Below are positions 1-8,467 of a DNA stretch of 41,080 nt, piece by piece. The notes under the pieces were generated by a model. The model did not search any database and was not told where the DNA came from. It saw nothing but the letters and a program-made list of their open reading frames with translations. The position numbers and the translations under genes are program-made. The DNA is from Falsiroseomonas sp044341625 (GTDB lineage Bacteria; Pseudomonadota; Alphaproteobacteria; Acetobacterales; Acetobacteraceae): positions 1 through 41,080 of the forward strand of contig JBIIRI010000009.1 in the NCBI GenBank assembly GCA_044341625.1, read 5' to 3'. Each line of letters opens with the position of its first letter. Position 1 is the stretch's first letter.

Positions 1-2228
1 CTATCCGCGTAGCCCGACCGGCGGTGGGTTTTCGCATCCACCTGCGTCAGCGCGGCACCGACGATGCGGGCCTTGGCGTCCTCCAGCAGGGCGAGCGAGT
101 TCCGCACGACGGAACGCGGCGTGTCGCGCCATTTCACGCAAAGCAACGTGGCATCAGCAAGGCGGGCCACGACCCGCGCATCGGCCATGGCGAGCGCTGG
201 GGGGGCATCCAGCACCACCAGGTCGTAGTCCCGCCGGACCCGCTCCAGCAGCCCCGCCATCGCCTCCGACATGAACAGGCCGAGGGAGTGGATTTCCGCC
301 GCCCCGGCCGGGATCCAGTCCAGCGCCGTCAGGTGGTCGCGCCGCAGGATCTGCTCATAGCCCGCCTGGCCCAGCAGCAGGTCCGTGATGCCGGGCGCGC
401 CCTCGGTCCGCAGAAGCCGGCCGATGGCGGGCTGGCGGATGTCGCAATCGATCAACAGCACCCGTTCCCCGTTCATCGCCGCCGACCGCGCGAGGGAGAG
501 CGCGGTGGTGGTCTTGCCCTCCCCGGGTCGCGCCGCCGTGACCAGCACCACCTTCGGCGGGTCGGAGCCGAGCCACAGCGCCGCGCGCAGGGTTCGCATC
601 GCCTCGGCGAAGGGGCTGAGTGGCTTGCGGGCCACGTAATCCTCCACCCGATGCCGCCCGAGGATGCCGCGCCGCAGCTTCGGCACCAGCGCGAGGCAGG
701 GAACGCCAAGCGCCGAGCGCAGATCATCCCCGCTCCGCAGCGTGCTGTCGGATTGCTCCAGCAGCCAGACCAGCATCAGCCCCGAAAGCCCGCCGAGTGC
801 CGTCGCCGCCACCACGAACAGCAGCGGCTTCGGGAAGGAAGGCTCGCCGGGCACGGTGGCGGGCGAGAGGATGCGGCCATCCGGCTTCTCGATCGCGGTC
901 TGGGTGACGGTGGTCTGGCTGCGTTCCAGCACGGCCCGCAGCAGGCTCCGCGCGGCCTCCGTCTCCCGTTCCAGCGCGTTGACGCGGATCTCGGCGCCCT
1001 GGGTTCGGTTCAGCCGTTCCTCCTGCTCCCGCAGCGAGGCTTCGAGGCTGCCGACGCGCGCGCGGGCCGTGCGTGCTTCCGCGTCCAGCGCCTGGGTCAC
1101 CCGGGCAGTCTCCCCGCCCACCGCGCGATCGGCGGCGGCCAGCCGCCCGGCGGCGGCGCGCACATCGGGGTGGCCGGGGCCCAGCGTTGCCGAGAGCCGG
1201 TCGAGTTCCCGCCGTGCCTCGTCCCGCGCCACGCGCTGGGCGACGAGGTTGGCGGAGCCGAGCGCGGTCAGGTCGGCGTTGCCCGCGCCGATGCCGCGCG
1301 CCGCGCCCAGCCGTGCCTCCGCCCCCGCCAGCGTGTTGCGCGCTTCCGCCAGGTCGGCCGTGAGGCGGCTGATCTGCTCGGTCTGCAAGCCGGCATTCAC
1401 GCCCCGCGTCAGCCCTGACTGCATGCGGAGTTCGGCGATCTGCGCCTCGTTGCGGTTCACTTCCTGGCGAAGCTGCGCGACGCGCCCATCCAGCCAGTCA
1501 TTCGCCCGCCGCACCGCGTCGAATTTCGCGTCGAGCTGATCGGCGATGTAGAGTTCGGCCGCAAGGTTCGCCACCGAAGCGGCCAGTTGCGGGTCCTGGG
1601 AGGTGAAGCGGATCTGCAGCACGCGGCTGTTCCGCACCACCTGCACATCCAGCCGTTGCAGCAGCGCTTCCGCCGCCTGGATCTCCGCCAGCTCCGCTGG
1701 CGGGATCTCGGCGGGCGGTTCGGGGGCGATCCAGGCGGCGAGGTCCGGTGAGATCGCGGTGGCGGCCTCCGCCGCCCTTGCATGCAGGCGATAGAAGGCG
1801 CCCTCCGCGCGGGCCCGATCCTGAAGCCACCAGGCGAATTCCTCCCGCTCCGTCAGGCCGAAGCGCCGGACCACGCGGCGCGCCACCGACAGGGATCGGA
1901 TGATCTCGACCTGGGAGGCGAGGACGGCATCGGTCGTGCTCTCGTCGCGCAGGATGCTCTGCAATTCCCGCGCGGCGTATTCCGTCGGCTCGAACATCAC
2001 CGTGGTGCTCGCGGTGTAGCGCGGGGTCAGGTTCTTCGACGCGATCAGCGCGATGGCCGGGAACAGCAGCAGGCAGGCGAGCAGCACCATGCGCCGGCGG
2101 CGCAGCGCGCCGATCAGCGCCGCAAGGTTGAGGCCCTCCGGTTCGATCGTGGGCGCGCTTTGCAGCGTTGGCATCGCCGTGCGCCGCTCCGCGGGCGGCC
2201 TGGTGTCGGCGACGGGTCGGTCCAGCAT
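1..2228 (-). CDS. Polysaccharide co-polymerase / BY-kinase (Wzc-type), 3' end beyond window
   Basis: Reading the minus strand from an ATG at 2228 gives about 742 codons with no stop before the left edge, close to the usual 720-760 residues of Wzc-type proteins, so only the extreme C-terminus is missing. A first membrane segment lies at about residues 47-63 after an RRRR stretch. A long periplasmic, coiled-coil-rich Wzz domain follows, then a second membrane segment near residues 466-486. The cytoplasmic kinase domain has Walker A (RPGEGKTTT, about residue 569), Walker A' (LLIDCDIR, about 590) and Walker B (LVVLDAPP, about 672). These are the hallmarks of bacterial tyrosine autokinases, which control chain length and export of capsule or exopolysaccharide from the inner membrane. 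A tyrosine cluster at the tail is expected but only one tyrosine (SGYAD) is visible before the edge. It is divergent from the export lipoprotein at 2448, the usual partner. Confidence 0.9.
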   Translation of the reverse strand, partial: MLDRPVADTRPPAERRTAMPTLQSAPTIEPEGLNLAALIGALRRRRMVLLACLLLFPAIALIASKNLTPRYTASTTVMFEPTEYAARELQSILRDESTTDAVLASQVEIIRSLSVARRVVRRFGLTEREEFAWWLQDRARAEGAFYRLHARAAEAATAISPDLAAWIAPEPPAEIPPAELAEIQAAEALLQRLDVQVVRNSRVLQIRFTSQDPQLAASVANLAAELYIADQLDAKFDAVRRANDWLDGRVAQLRQEVNRNEAQIAELRMQSGLTRGVNAGLQTEQISRLTADLAEARNTLAGAEARLGAARGIGAGNADLTALGSANLVAQRVARDEARRELDRLSATLGPGHPDVRAAAGRLAAADRAVGGETARVTQALDAEARTARARVGSLEASLREQEERLNRTQGAEIRVNALERETEAARSLLRAVLERSQTTVTQTAIEKPDGRILSPATVPGEPSFPKPLLFVVAATALGGLSGLMLVWLLEQSDSTLRSGDDLRSALGVPCLALVPKLRRGILGRHRVEDYVARKPLSPFAEAMRTLRAALWLGSDPPKVVLVTAARPGEGKTTTALSLARSAAMNGERVLLIDCDIRQPAIGRLLRTEGAPGITDLLLGQAGYEQILRRDHLTALDWIPAGAAEIHSLGLFMSEAMAGLLERVRRDYDLVVLDAPPALAMADARVVARLADATLLCVKWRDTPRSVVRNSLALLEDAKARIVGAALTQVDAKTHRRSGYAD

Positions 2229-2447
2229 CGTGGTGCAACTCCCCCCAGGCAGGCCGGTTCAGCCACCGCCGCAAGGCGGGCGCGGCGCCCGCCGTTCAAC
2301 CGTTCCAATCGGCATCGGTTCCGCGCCGCCGGAAACAACAGCGTGATGAGCCGGGTTCGGAAGGAAACGCGTATGACGCTTTCTGCGTCGCCTTCCGCAC
2401 GAACGCCGATCCCGTTCGCCACCTGTGGAGAGAGAGGACCCCCCGCC
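2229..2447. promoter_or_regulatory. Divergent intergenic region between kinase and export lipoprotein, with a 19-bp palindrome
   Basis: These 219 bases separate two divergent polysaccharide genes and must hold both promoters. A perfect inverted repeat GGCGGGCGC-g-GCGCCCGCC lies at 2275-2293, with a single central base. It could be an operator or a hairpin in the leader of the minus-strand transcript. A purine-rich ribosome binding stretch (gagagagagg) lies about 10 bases before the ATG at 2448. I could not pick out convincing -35/-10 pairs. Confidence 0.4.
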
Positions 2448-3014
2448 ATGCGTCATCGCCGATCGCTGCTTCTGCTGCCCGTCCTTGCTGCCCTGGCCGC
2501 CTGCGCCACGCCGGGAGCGAACCTGCCGCCCTTGCCGGAGGCCGAACGCGCCGCCTATCGCCTCGGCCCGGAGGATGAGGTGCGCGTGACCGTCTTCAAC
2601 GACCCGCGCCTGACGGGTGAGTTCCGGGTGACCGATGCCGGCATGCTCGCCTTGCCGCTGGTCGGCTCGGTCGCCGCCAGCGGGCGGACAACGACGGAGG
2701 TGGAGCGCGCTATCGAACGCGTGATGCAGGAGCGCAACCTGTTCCGCGATCCCTCCGTCGCGGTGCAGGTCACGCAATACCGACCCGTCTTCGTGCTGGG
2801 GCAGGTCGAGCGCGGCGGTCGGTTCCCCTACCAGCCGGGCATGACCACGCTGTCGGCCGTGGCGGTGGCGGGCGGCTTCAATTATCGCGCGCTGCAGGAC
2901 CATGTGGCGGTGACGCGCATCGGTGAGGATGGACGGCCGCGTGAATTCCGCGCCGACCGTCAGGCCCTGCTGCTGCCCGGCGATGTGGTGACGGTGTTCG
3001 AGCGGCGATTCTGA
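2448..3014 (+). CDS. Polysaccharide export outer-membrane lipoprotein (Wza/OPX family, short form)
   Basis: A 188-residue protein. The start is the ATG after the GAGAGAGAGG stretch because it leads straight into a lipoprotein signal: basic residues MRHRR, a hydrophobic run and the lipobox LAAC with Cys19 as the lipidated residue. The mature part begins with the Poly_export domain (YRLGPEDEVRVTVFNDPRLT) that ends in DPSVAVQVTQYRP. A SLBB-like beta-grasp segment follows (VFVLGQVERGGRFPYQPGMT, then LLLPGDVVTVFERRF). This family forms the outer-membrane channel for capsule or exopolysaccharide. The protein is about half the length of E. coli Wza and lacks the extra SLBB repeat and C-terminal helix, as in many alphaproteobacterial OPX proteins. 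It is divergent from the tyrosine autokinase with which such proteins work. Confidence 0.9.
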   Translation: MRHRRSLLLLPVLAALAACATPGANLPPLPEAERAAYRLGPEDEVRVTVFNDPRLTGEFRVTDAGMLALPLVGSVAASGRTTTEVERAIERVMQERNLFRDPSVAVQVTQYRPVFVLGQVERGGRFPYQPGMTTLSAVAVAGGFNYRALQDHVAVTRIGEDGRPREFRADRQALLLPGDVVTVFERRF

Positions 3015-3017
3015 CCC

Positions 3018-3052
3018 CCTGGCGCGCGGGCTGACCCGGCCTGCGCGCCAGG
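3018..3052 (+). terminator. Hairpin after the export lipoprotein gene
   Basis: A perfect 10-bp inverted repeat, CCTGGCGCGC (3018-3027) with GCGCGCCAGG (3043-3052) and a 15-base loop, starts 3 bases after the stop codon. No T-run follows, so it is a candidate terminator or transcript-stabilising hairpin rather than a classical one. Confidence 0.5.
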
Positions 3053-3065
3053 ATAGGGTGGCGCC

Positions 3066-3908
3066 GTGCGCTGGCTCTTCGCCCTGATCCTGCTGATGCT
3101 GCCCCACGCCGCGCAGGCGGCGGAAGCGCCGCTTGCGCGGGCGGCGGACTGGGCCGCGATCTCGCGCCCTTCGGCCGGGCCGCCGCGCGCCATCGGCGGC
3201 ACCGCGCTGGGCTGCCTGGAAGGTGGCGTGCAACTGCCTTTCGAGGGGCCGGGTTGGCTTGCCATCCGCACCTCCCGCAACCGGCATTGGGGCCACCCGA
3301 CTGCCATCGCGCTGGTGGAACATGTCGCCGCGCGCGCCGCCCTGGCCGGGCTGCCGGATCTCTGGATCGGCGACCTCGCCCAGCCGCGCGGGGGGCCGAT
3401 GCCTTGGGGGCATGCCAGCCACCAGACCGGGCTCGACATCGATATCTGGCTGGACCTGCGTCCCAAGCCGCGCGTGCCCGTCAGCCAGCGGGAGGAACTC
3501 TCCATCCCCTCCCTCGTGCGGCCGGACGGAATGGCGGTGGACCCCGCCCGCTGGACCACCGGCCACGCGACGCTGATCCGCATCGCCGCGGAGGCGCCGG
3601 ACGTCGACCGCGTGCTGGTGAACGCGGCCATCAAGCGCCAGCTCTGCCGCGATCATGGCGGCGAGGCCTGGCTGCGCCGCGTGCGGCCCTGGCGTGGCCA
3701 TGACAGCCACATGCATATCCGCCTGCGCTGCCCTGCCGGCAGCCCCGAATGCCGCGACATCGCGCCGCCGCCACCGGGCGATGGCTGCGACGCCAGCCTC
3801 GATTGGTGGTTCACCCCCGAGTCGCGCCAGCCTTCGCCGCGCCCCCCGGGCCCACTGCCCCGGCTGCCGCAGGCTTGCGCCGGCGTGCTTGCCGCGCCCG
3901 CGCGATAG
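3066..3908 (+). CDS. mepA: Penicillin-insensitive murein endopeptidase (MepA, peptidase M74)
   Basis: A 280-residue periplasmic protein from a GTG start. Residues 1-19 are a Sec signal peptide with cleavage expected after AQA (HAAQA-AEAPL). The fold shows the M74 landmarks: SRNRHWGHP, the zinc-site motif WGHASHQTGLDIDIWL (His, His and Asp ligands), and the second metal/catalytic motif HDSHMHIRL followed by paired cysteines (RLRCPAGSPEC). MepA cleaves D-Ala-mDAP cross-links in peptidoglycan. It follows the polysaccharide export gene but is separated from it by a hairpin, so it is probably its own unit. The C-terminus is proline- and arginine-rich (PSPRPPGPLPRLP). Confidence 0.93.
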   Translation: MRWLFALILLMLPHAAQAAEAPLARAADWAAISRPSAGPPRAIGGTALGCLEGGVQLPFEGPGWLAIRTSRNRHWGHPTAIALVEHVAARAALAGLPDLWIGDLAQPRGGPMPWGHASHQTGLDIDIWLDLRPKPRVPVSQREELSIPSLVRPDGMAVDPARWTTGHATLIRIAAEAPDVDRVLVNAAIKRQLCRDHGGEAWLRRVRPWRGHDSHMHIRLRCPAGSPECRDIAPPPPGDGCDASLDWWFTPESRQPSPRPPGPLPRLPQACAGVLAAPAR

Positions 3909-4055
3909 GCGCGATTGCCCACATAACAGGCACTTCGCCTCTCGCTCCCGCATCGTGCCGCACCATCGGGCATCGCACGGATCTTGCGCCGCCCCCCGTC
4001 ATTGACGCACACCATCCTTGCACAGCCGGCAGCGCAGAGCCGGGCGGAGGGCATG

Positions 4056-4862
4056 ATGGAGCGTCCATTCGTCGAGATCGCGGACGTCGCCATGCGCTAT
4101 GGCGGGATCGAAGGTACGCTGGCGCTGCAGGGCACCACCATGAACATCGCCAAGGGCGAGTTCGTGGCCGTGGTCGGCCCTTCGGGCTGCGGCAAATCCA
4201 CGCTGATGCGGCTGGTCACCGGGCTTTGGCCGGCGACGGCGGGCCGCGTGGTGGTGGCCGGGGCGGAGGTCGCGGGACCGCTCTCCATCGCCGGCATGGC
4301 CTTCCAGAACCCCACCCTGCTGCCGTGGCGCAACATCCTCGACAACGTCATGCTGCCGCTGGAGGTGGTGGAGCCGCACCGCCGCCAGCTGTCGCGCGAC
4401 CGGGCGCGGTACGAGAAGCAGGCGAAGGACCTGCTGGCGCTGGTCGGCCTCGGCGGCTTCGAGCAGAAATTCCCCTGGCAGCTCTCGGGCGGCATGCAGC
4501 AACGCGCCAGCCTGTGTCGCGCGCTGATCCACGAACCGGCCCTGCTGATGCTGGACGAACCCTTCGCCGCGCTCGACATCTTCACGCGTGAGGATCTGTG
4601 GGCGGTGCTGCAGGATGTGTGGATGGTCCGCAGGCCGACCGTGATCCTGGTGACCCACGACCTGCGGGAAGCCGCCTTCCTGGCGGATCGCGTGCTGGTC
4701 ATGTCGTCCCGCCCTGGCCGGATCATCGCGGAGCGGCAGGTGAACCTGCCCCGCCCCCGCACGCTCGAGACCACCTACAGCCCCGAATTCGTCTCCCTCG
4801 TGCATGACCTGCGAGAGAACATCAGCGCGGCCCGCAAGGGCGAGGAGGTCGCGAATGCCTGA
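4056..4862 (+). CDS. ABC transporter ATP-binding protein, NitT/TauT (SsuB/TauB) family
   Basis: A 268-residue ATPase. ATGs at 4053 and 4056 are adjacent; 4056 is preferred because GGAGG at 4046-4050 then sits 5 bases away. All nucleotide-binding motifs are present: Walker A GPSGCGKST, Q-loop FQNPTLLPWRN, signature LSGGMQQR, Walker B LLMLDEPFAALD and H-loop VTHD. The Q-loop context and the tail (SSRPGRI followed by an RPR motif) are typical of ATPases for nitrate, taurine, alkanesulfonate and thiamine-precursor importers. The 3' end overlaps the permease gene by 8 bases, so the two are translationally coupled. No periplasmic binding protein gene is next to them, so the substrate cannot be inferred. 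Confidence 0.93.
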   Translation: MERPFVEIADVAMRYGGIEGTLALQGTTMNIAKGEFVAVVGPSGCGKSTLMRLVTGLWPATAGRVVVAGAEVAGPLSIAGMAFQNPTLLPWRNILDNVMLPLEVVEPHRRQLSRDRARYEKQAKDLLALVGLGGFEQKFPWQLSGGMQQRASLCRALIHEPALLMLDEPFAALDIFTREDLWAVLQDVWMVRRPTVILVTHDLREAAFLADRVLVMSSRPGRIIAERQVNLPRPRTLETTYSPEFVSLVHDLRENISAARKGEEVANA

Positions 4863-5742
4863 CGACACCGCGGCGATCCGCCCGAACTCTACGCCGGAGG
4901 GCATGTCGCCGGAGGCGCTGAAGCGCTTGGCCGACATGGCCGCCGCCGCCCGCCGTCGCCGCCGGCTACAGGCCTGGCTGCCCTGGCTGGTGATCATCGG
5001 CATGTTCGTGGTGTGGGAGGCCGCGGTGCAGGCCTTCAACGTGCCGACCTTCGTGCTGCCCGCACCGTCCGACATCGCGGCCAGCATGGTGAAGTGGTGG
5101 CGCCCGCTGGTGGACAATTCCTGGCAGACGCTGATGACGACGCTGATCGGCTTCGGCTTCGCCATCGTCTTCGGCCTGCTGCTCGGCATCGCGATCGGCA
5201 GTTCGACGCTGCTGTATCACGGGCTCTACCCGCTGCTGATCGGGTTCAATTCCATCCCGAAGGTCGCGGTGGTGCCGATCCTGGTGATCTGGTTCGGCAT
5301 CGGCACCGTGCCGGCCGTGATCACTGCCTTCCTGATCAGCTTCTTCCCGATCGTCGTGAACGTCGCGACGGGCATCGCGACGGTGGAGCCGGAATTGCGC
5401 GACGTGCTGCGCGCGCTCGGCGCGCGGCATGTGGACATCATCAAGAAGGTCGGCCTGCCGCGGGCGATGCCGTATTTCTTCGCCTCGCTGAAGATCTCGA
5501 TCACGGTGGCCTTCGTCGGCTCCATCATCGCGGAGACGGTGGCGGCGAACAAAGGCATCGGCCACCTGATGATCCTGGCCTCCTCCCGCTTCGACGTGCC
5601 GCTGGTCTTCGCCGGGCTGATGGTCACCGCCATCATGGGGGTCGCGATGTATGTCGCCGCCGTGACGCTGGAGAACCGCACGACGGGCTGGGCGACGCGC
5701 GGCCAGAACGACCAGCAGCAGGTGACCTTCGGCGGCGCCTGA
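4855..5742 (+). CDS. ABC transporter permease, NitT/TauT (SsuC/TauC) family
   Basis: A 295-residue inner-membrane protein starting at the ATG that overlaps the ATPase stop. About 40 cytoplasmic residues rich in arginine precede the first membrane segment (WLPWLVIIGMFVVWEAAV). The family signature NVPTFVLPAPSDI follows, then about five more segments. The EAA loop that docks on the ATPase is recognisable (ELRDVLRALGARHVDIIKKVGLPRAMPYF). It is the partner of the upstream ATPase. No gene for a substrate-binding protein lies within several kilobases on either side; the downstream genes are sugar-acid enzymes (dgoK, dgoA), separated by a hairpin. Confidence 0.92.
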   Translation: MPDDTAAIRPNSTPEGMSPEALKRLADMAAAARRRRRLQAWLPWLVIIGMFVVWEAAVQAFNVPTFVLPAPSDIAASMVKWWRPLVDNSWQTLMTTLIGFGFAIVFGLLLGIAIGSSTLLYHGLYPLLIGFNSIPKVAVVPILVIWFGIGTVPAVITAFLISFFPIVVNVATGIATVEPELRDVLRALGARHVDIIKKVGLPRAMPYFFASLKISITVAFVGSIIAETVAANKGIGHLMILASSRFDVPLVFAGLMVTAIMGVAMYVAAVTLENRTTGWATRGQNDQQQVTFGGA

Positions 5743-5785
5743 CCGCGCCTCCACGCCGGTTTGGCTCCCCGCTTGTCTGGACAGT

Positions 5786-5812
5786 CGCGCCGGGGCGAGG
5801 CATCCCGGCGCG
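5786..5812 (+). terminator. Hairpin between ABC permease and dgoK
   Basis: A perfect 9-bp inverted repeat, CGCGCCGGG (5786-5794) with CCCGGCGCG (5804-5812) and a 9-base loop, lies between the permease stop and the dgoK start. There is no T-run. It may end the ABC transcript, which would make dgoKA a separate unit. Confidence 0.45.
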
Positions 5813-5833
5813 GCAACGGACGTTGAGGGCGGC

Positions 5834-6721
5834 ATGATCGGCGTCGATTGGGGCACGACCAGCCTGCGGGCCTATCGCATCGCCGCCGGCGGCGCGGTGC
5901 TCGACCGGCTCGACCGGCCGGGTGGCATCCTCACCGTGCCCGCAGGCGGCTTTGCTGGCGCGCTGGCGGAGGCCATCGGGCCCTGGCTTTCGGCCGGCGA
6001 GACGCGCGTGCTGCTCTGCGGCATGGTCGGCAGCCGGCAGGGCTGGGTGGAGGCGCCCTATCTCCGCTGCCCCGCCGGCCCCGCGGAGATCGCAGCCGCC
6101 ACCATTCCCGTCCCCTTCGACAGCGCCGAGACCCGCCTCGTCCCCGGCCTCACGACCGAGGATTCGCATGGCATCCCCGATGTGATGCGCGGCGAGGAGA
6201 CGAAGCTGGTCGCGCTGGCCGATGCGCTGGGCGGCGGCGCGCATCTGGCGTGCCTGCCCGGCACGCACAGCAAATGGGCCAGGATCGAGGCCGGGCGTAT
6301 CGCCCACTTCACCACCCATATGACCGGTGAGGCCTTCGCCGCGCTGTCGCAGCACACGATCCTGGCCCGCACCAGCACCGAAGGGCCCGACCGGCCGGAA
6401 GCCTTCGCACGCGGCGTGGCGCGGGCGCGGCAGGGCGGCGGGTTGCTGCACCACCTGTTCGGCGCCCGCACGCTGCACCTGATGGATCGGCTGGAACCGG
6501 CGGAGACGCGCAGCTTCCTCTCTGGCCTGCTGATCGGCCATGAGATCGTCGCGGCGCTGGCCGAAACCGGCGCCACCAGGGTGGAGCTGGTCGGCGCCGC
6601 CGGCCTCGCGGCGCTCTATGCCGAGGCGCTGCGCCTGTCCGGCGTCGCGGTGCGCTCGCACGACCCCGATCTGGTGGCGGCCGGGCTGCATCACATCGGG
6701 CGCGGATTGGGATGGGTATGA
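5834..6721 (+). CDS. dgoK: 2-dehydro-3-deoxygalactonokinase (DgoK)
   Basis: A 295-residue cytoplasmic sugar kinase, the usual length for DgoK (E. coli about 292). It shows the DgoK landmarks in order: VDWGTTSLRAYR (phosphate 1 motif), CGMVGSRQGWVEAPYLRCP, MRGEETKLV, LPGTHSKWARI and HMTGEAFA, then a C-terminal helix VELVGAAGLAALYAEAL. The enzyme phosphorylates 2-keto-3-deoxygalactonate at O-6 in the De Ley-Doudoroff pathway of galactose and galactonate. Its last 10 bases overlap the longest version of the aldolase gene, so the two consecutive enzymes are made together. The dehydratase (dgoD) and a galactonate transporter are not adjacent. Confidence 0.93.
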   Translation: MIGVDWGTTSLRAYRIAAGGAVLDRLDRPGGILTVPAGGFAGALAEAIGPWLSAGETRVLLCGMVGSRQGWVEAPYLRCPAGPAEIAAATIPVPFDSAETRLVPGLTTEDSHGIPDVMRGEETKLVALADALGGGAHLACLPGTHSKWARIEAGRIAHFTTHMTGEAFAALSQHTILARTSTEGPDRPEAFARGVARARQGGGLLHHLFGARTLHLMDRLEPAETRSFLSGLLIGHEIVAALAETGATRVELVGAAGLAALYAEALRLSGVAVRSHDPDLVAAGLHHIGRGLGWV

Positions 6722-7353
6722 CGGCGATGGACATGAAGGCCTGGCTCGCGCGCTGCCCGCTGGTCGCGATCCTGCGCGGCGTGCGGCCGGAGGAGGTGGA
6801 GGCGATCGGCGATGTCCTGCTCGACGCCGGCTTCGCGATCATCGAAGTGCCGCTGAACTCGCCCGACCCGATCGAGAGCATCCGGCGTCTCGCCGCGCGC
6901 TGCGGCGCGCGCGCGCTGGTCGGCGCGGGGACGGTGCTCGACCCCGCCGATTGCGCGCGGATCGCCGCGGCGGGTGGGCGGCTGGTGGTCACCCCGCATG
7001 CGGACCCCGAGGTGGTGCGCGCCGCGAAGGCGGCGGGGATGTTCGCCGTGCCCGGCTTCATGACGCCGGGCGAGGCCTTTGCGCTGCTGCGCGCGGGTGC
7101 CGATGGGCTGAAGCTGTTCCCGGCCGAGGCGGCTTCCCCCGCGGTCGTGAAGGCGCTGCTCGCCGTGCTGCCCGCCGGCACGGCGATCCTGCCCGTGGGC
7201 GGGATCGAAGCCGGCAATATGGCCCCATGGCGCGCAGCGGGCGCGGCCGGCTTCGGCATCGGCAGCGCGATCTACAAGCCGGGCGACAGCGCGGCGACGG
7301 TGGCTGGCAAGGCGCGCCGCCTGATGGAAGCCTTGACGCCGCCTTCGGCATAG
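6712..7353 (+). CDS. dgoA: 2-dehydro-3-deoxy-6-phosphogalactonate aldolase (DgoA)
   Basis: A class I KDPG/KDPGal aldolase of up to 213 residues. The catalytic Glu region is IIEVPLNSP, the phosphate/substrate region is VGAGTVL, and the Schiff-base lysine is in GADGLKLFPAE. The phosphate-binding motif LPVGGIEAGNM and the end FGIGSAIYKPG are also conserved. The NSP triplet after the Glu and the adjacent dgoK favour KDPGal over KDPG as the substrate, giving pyruvate and glyceraldehyde 3-phosphate. In-frame ATGs at 6712, 6718, 6727 and 6733 are possible starts; 6718 makes a classical ATGA overlap with the dgoK stop, and E. coli DgoA would align best from 6718 or 6727. Confidence 0.92.
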   Translation: MGMTAMDMKAWLARCPLVAILRGVRPEEVEAIGDVLLDAGFAIIEVPLNSPDPIESIRRLAARCGARALVGAGTVLDPADCARIAAAGGRLVVTPHADPEVVRAAKAAGMFAVPGFMTPGEAFALLRAGADGLKLFPAEAASPAVVKALLAVLPAGTAILPVGGIEAGNMAPWRAAGAAGFGIGSAIYKPGDSAATVAGKARRLMEALTPPSA

Positions 7354-7378
7354 CGGCACAGAGTCGCGGGGATAACGA

Positions 7379-7395
7379 GGCACGGCGACCGTGCC
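7379..7395 (+). terminator. Short hairpin after dgoA
   Basis: A perfect 7-bp stem, GGCACGG (7379-7385) and CCGTGCC (7389-7395) with a 3-base loop, lies between the dgoA stop and the dctP start. It is weak evidence for a boundary between the dgo and TRAP-pca units. Confidence 0.35.
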
Positions 7396-7417
7396 CCATG
7401 GGAAGGCTCGTCCGCCG

Positions 7418-8467
7418 ATGATCGCTCGTCGTTCCTTGCTGCTGGCCGGCGCCGCCGGCCTCGCCGCGCCTGCGCTGGTCCGCCCTGCCTCCGCGCAGGA
7501 GATCACGCTGCGCCTGCATCACTTCCTGCCGGCCGTCTCCGCCGTGCATCGCCACTTCCTGATGCCCTGGGCGCAGAAGGTCTCGACCGAGAGCCAGGGG
7601 CGCCTCAGGATCCAGATCTTCCCCTCGATGCAGCTCGGCGGCGCGCCGCCCCAGCTGTTCGACCAGGCGCGTGACGGCGTGGCCGACATCATCTGGACGC
7701 TGCCCGGCAACACGCCCGGCCGCTTCCCGCGCATCGAGGTGTTCGAGCTTCCCTTCGTCGCCGACCGGCGCGCCGCGCCGAATGCCAAGGCGGTCTGGGA
7801 ATTCTACCAGACGCATCTGCGCGACGAGTTCCGCGAAGTGCACCCCATCACCGTCTGGGCGCATGATGCCGGCGTGATCCACGCCAACAAGGAAGTCCGG
7901 AGGATGGAGGATCTGCGCGGCCTGAAGCTGCGCTTCCCGACCCGCCAGGCCGGTGAGGCGCTGCGCGCCCTCGGCGCAGCCCCCATCGGCATGCCGGTGC
8001 CGCAGGTGCCGGAGGCGTTGAGCCAGCGCGTGATCGACGGCGCGGTGGTGCCGTGGGAGGTCGTGCCCTCCATCCGCCTGCAGGAACTGGTGCGCCACCA
8101 CACCGAGATCCCGGGCAGCCCGACCTTCTACACCACGACCTTCATCCTCGCGATGAACCCCGCGCGCTATGCTGGCCTGCCGGCCGAACTCAAGCAGGTG
8201 CTGGACGCCAATTCCGGCATGGCGGCGGCGGAGATGGCGGCGAAGGTGTGGGACGAGCAGGGCCCCGTGGTGCGCGAACAGGTGGCGCGCCGCCGCGACA
8301 ACCGCATCATCCAGATCACCGAGGCCGAGAAGGAGCGCTGGATGGTGGCCTGCCGCCCGGTGCTCGACGCCTGGATCAACGGCTCGGCCGCGCGCGGCTT
8401 CGATGGCGCGGCGCTGCTGGCCGATGCGCGTGGCCTGATCGCGAAGCACGCCGCCGCGCGCGGCTAG
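7418..8467 (+). CDS. dctP: TRAP transporter solute-binding protein (DctP family)
   Basis: A 349-residue periplasmic protein. The ATG at 7418 gives a clean signal peptide: twin arginines in MIARRSLLLAG, then a hydrophobic stretch and ASA cleavage before QEITLRLHH. The twin arginines suggest possible Tat export. DctP landmarks are present: HHFLPAVSAVHRHFLMPWA, QLFDQARDGVADIIWTLPG, then MEDLRGLKLRFP, whose neighbouring Arg normally grips the substrate carboxylate. The C-terminal helices are conserved. It delivers a carboxylate to the DctQM membrane complex. The position directly before dctQM and the pca genes suggests an aromatic or related acid as ligand (inference). The stop codon TAG lies inside the first bases of a long palindromic element. 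Confidence 0.9.
   Translation: MIARRSLLLAGAAGLAAPALVRPASAQEITLRLHHFLPAVSAVHRHFLMPWAQKVSTESQGRLRIQIFPSMQLGGAPPQLFDQARDGVADIIWTLPGNTPGRFPRIEVFELPFVADRRAAPNAKAVWEFYQTHLRDEFREVHPITVWAHDAGVIHANKEVRRMEDLRGLKLRFPTRQAGEALRALGAAPIGMPVPQVPEALSQRVIDGAVVPWEVVPSIRLQELVRHHTEIPGSPTFYTTTFILAMNPARYAGLPAELKQVLDANSGMAAAEMAAKVWDEQGPVVREQVARRRDNRIIQITEAEKERWMVACRPVLDAWINGSAARGFDGAALLADARGLIAKHAAARG

Noticed and set aside
24..1418. 464-codon plus-strand frame at the left edge
   Set aside because: Antisense of the tyrosine autokinase, whose Walker motifs and membrane segments are intact on the minus strand.
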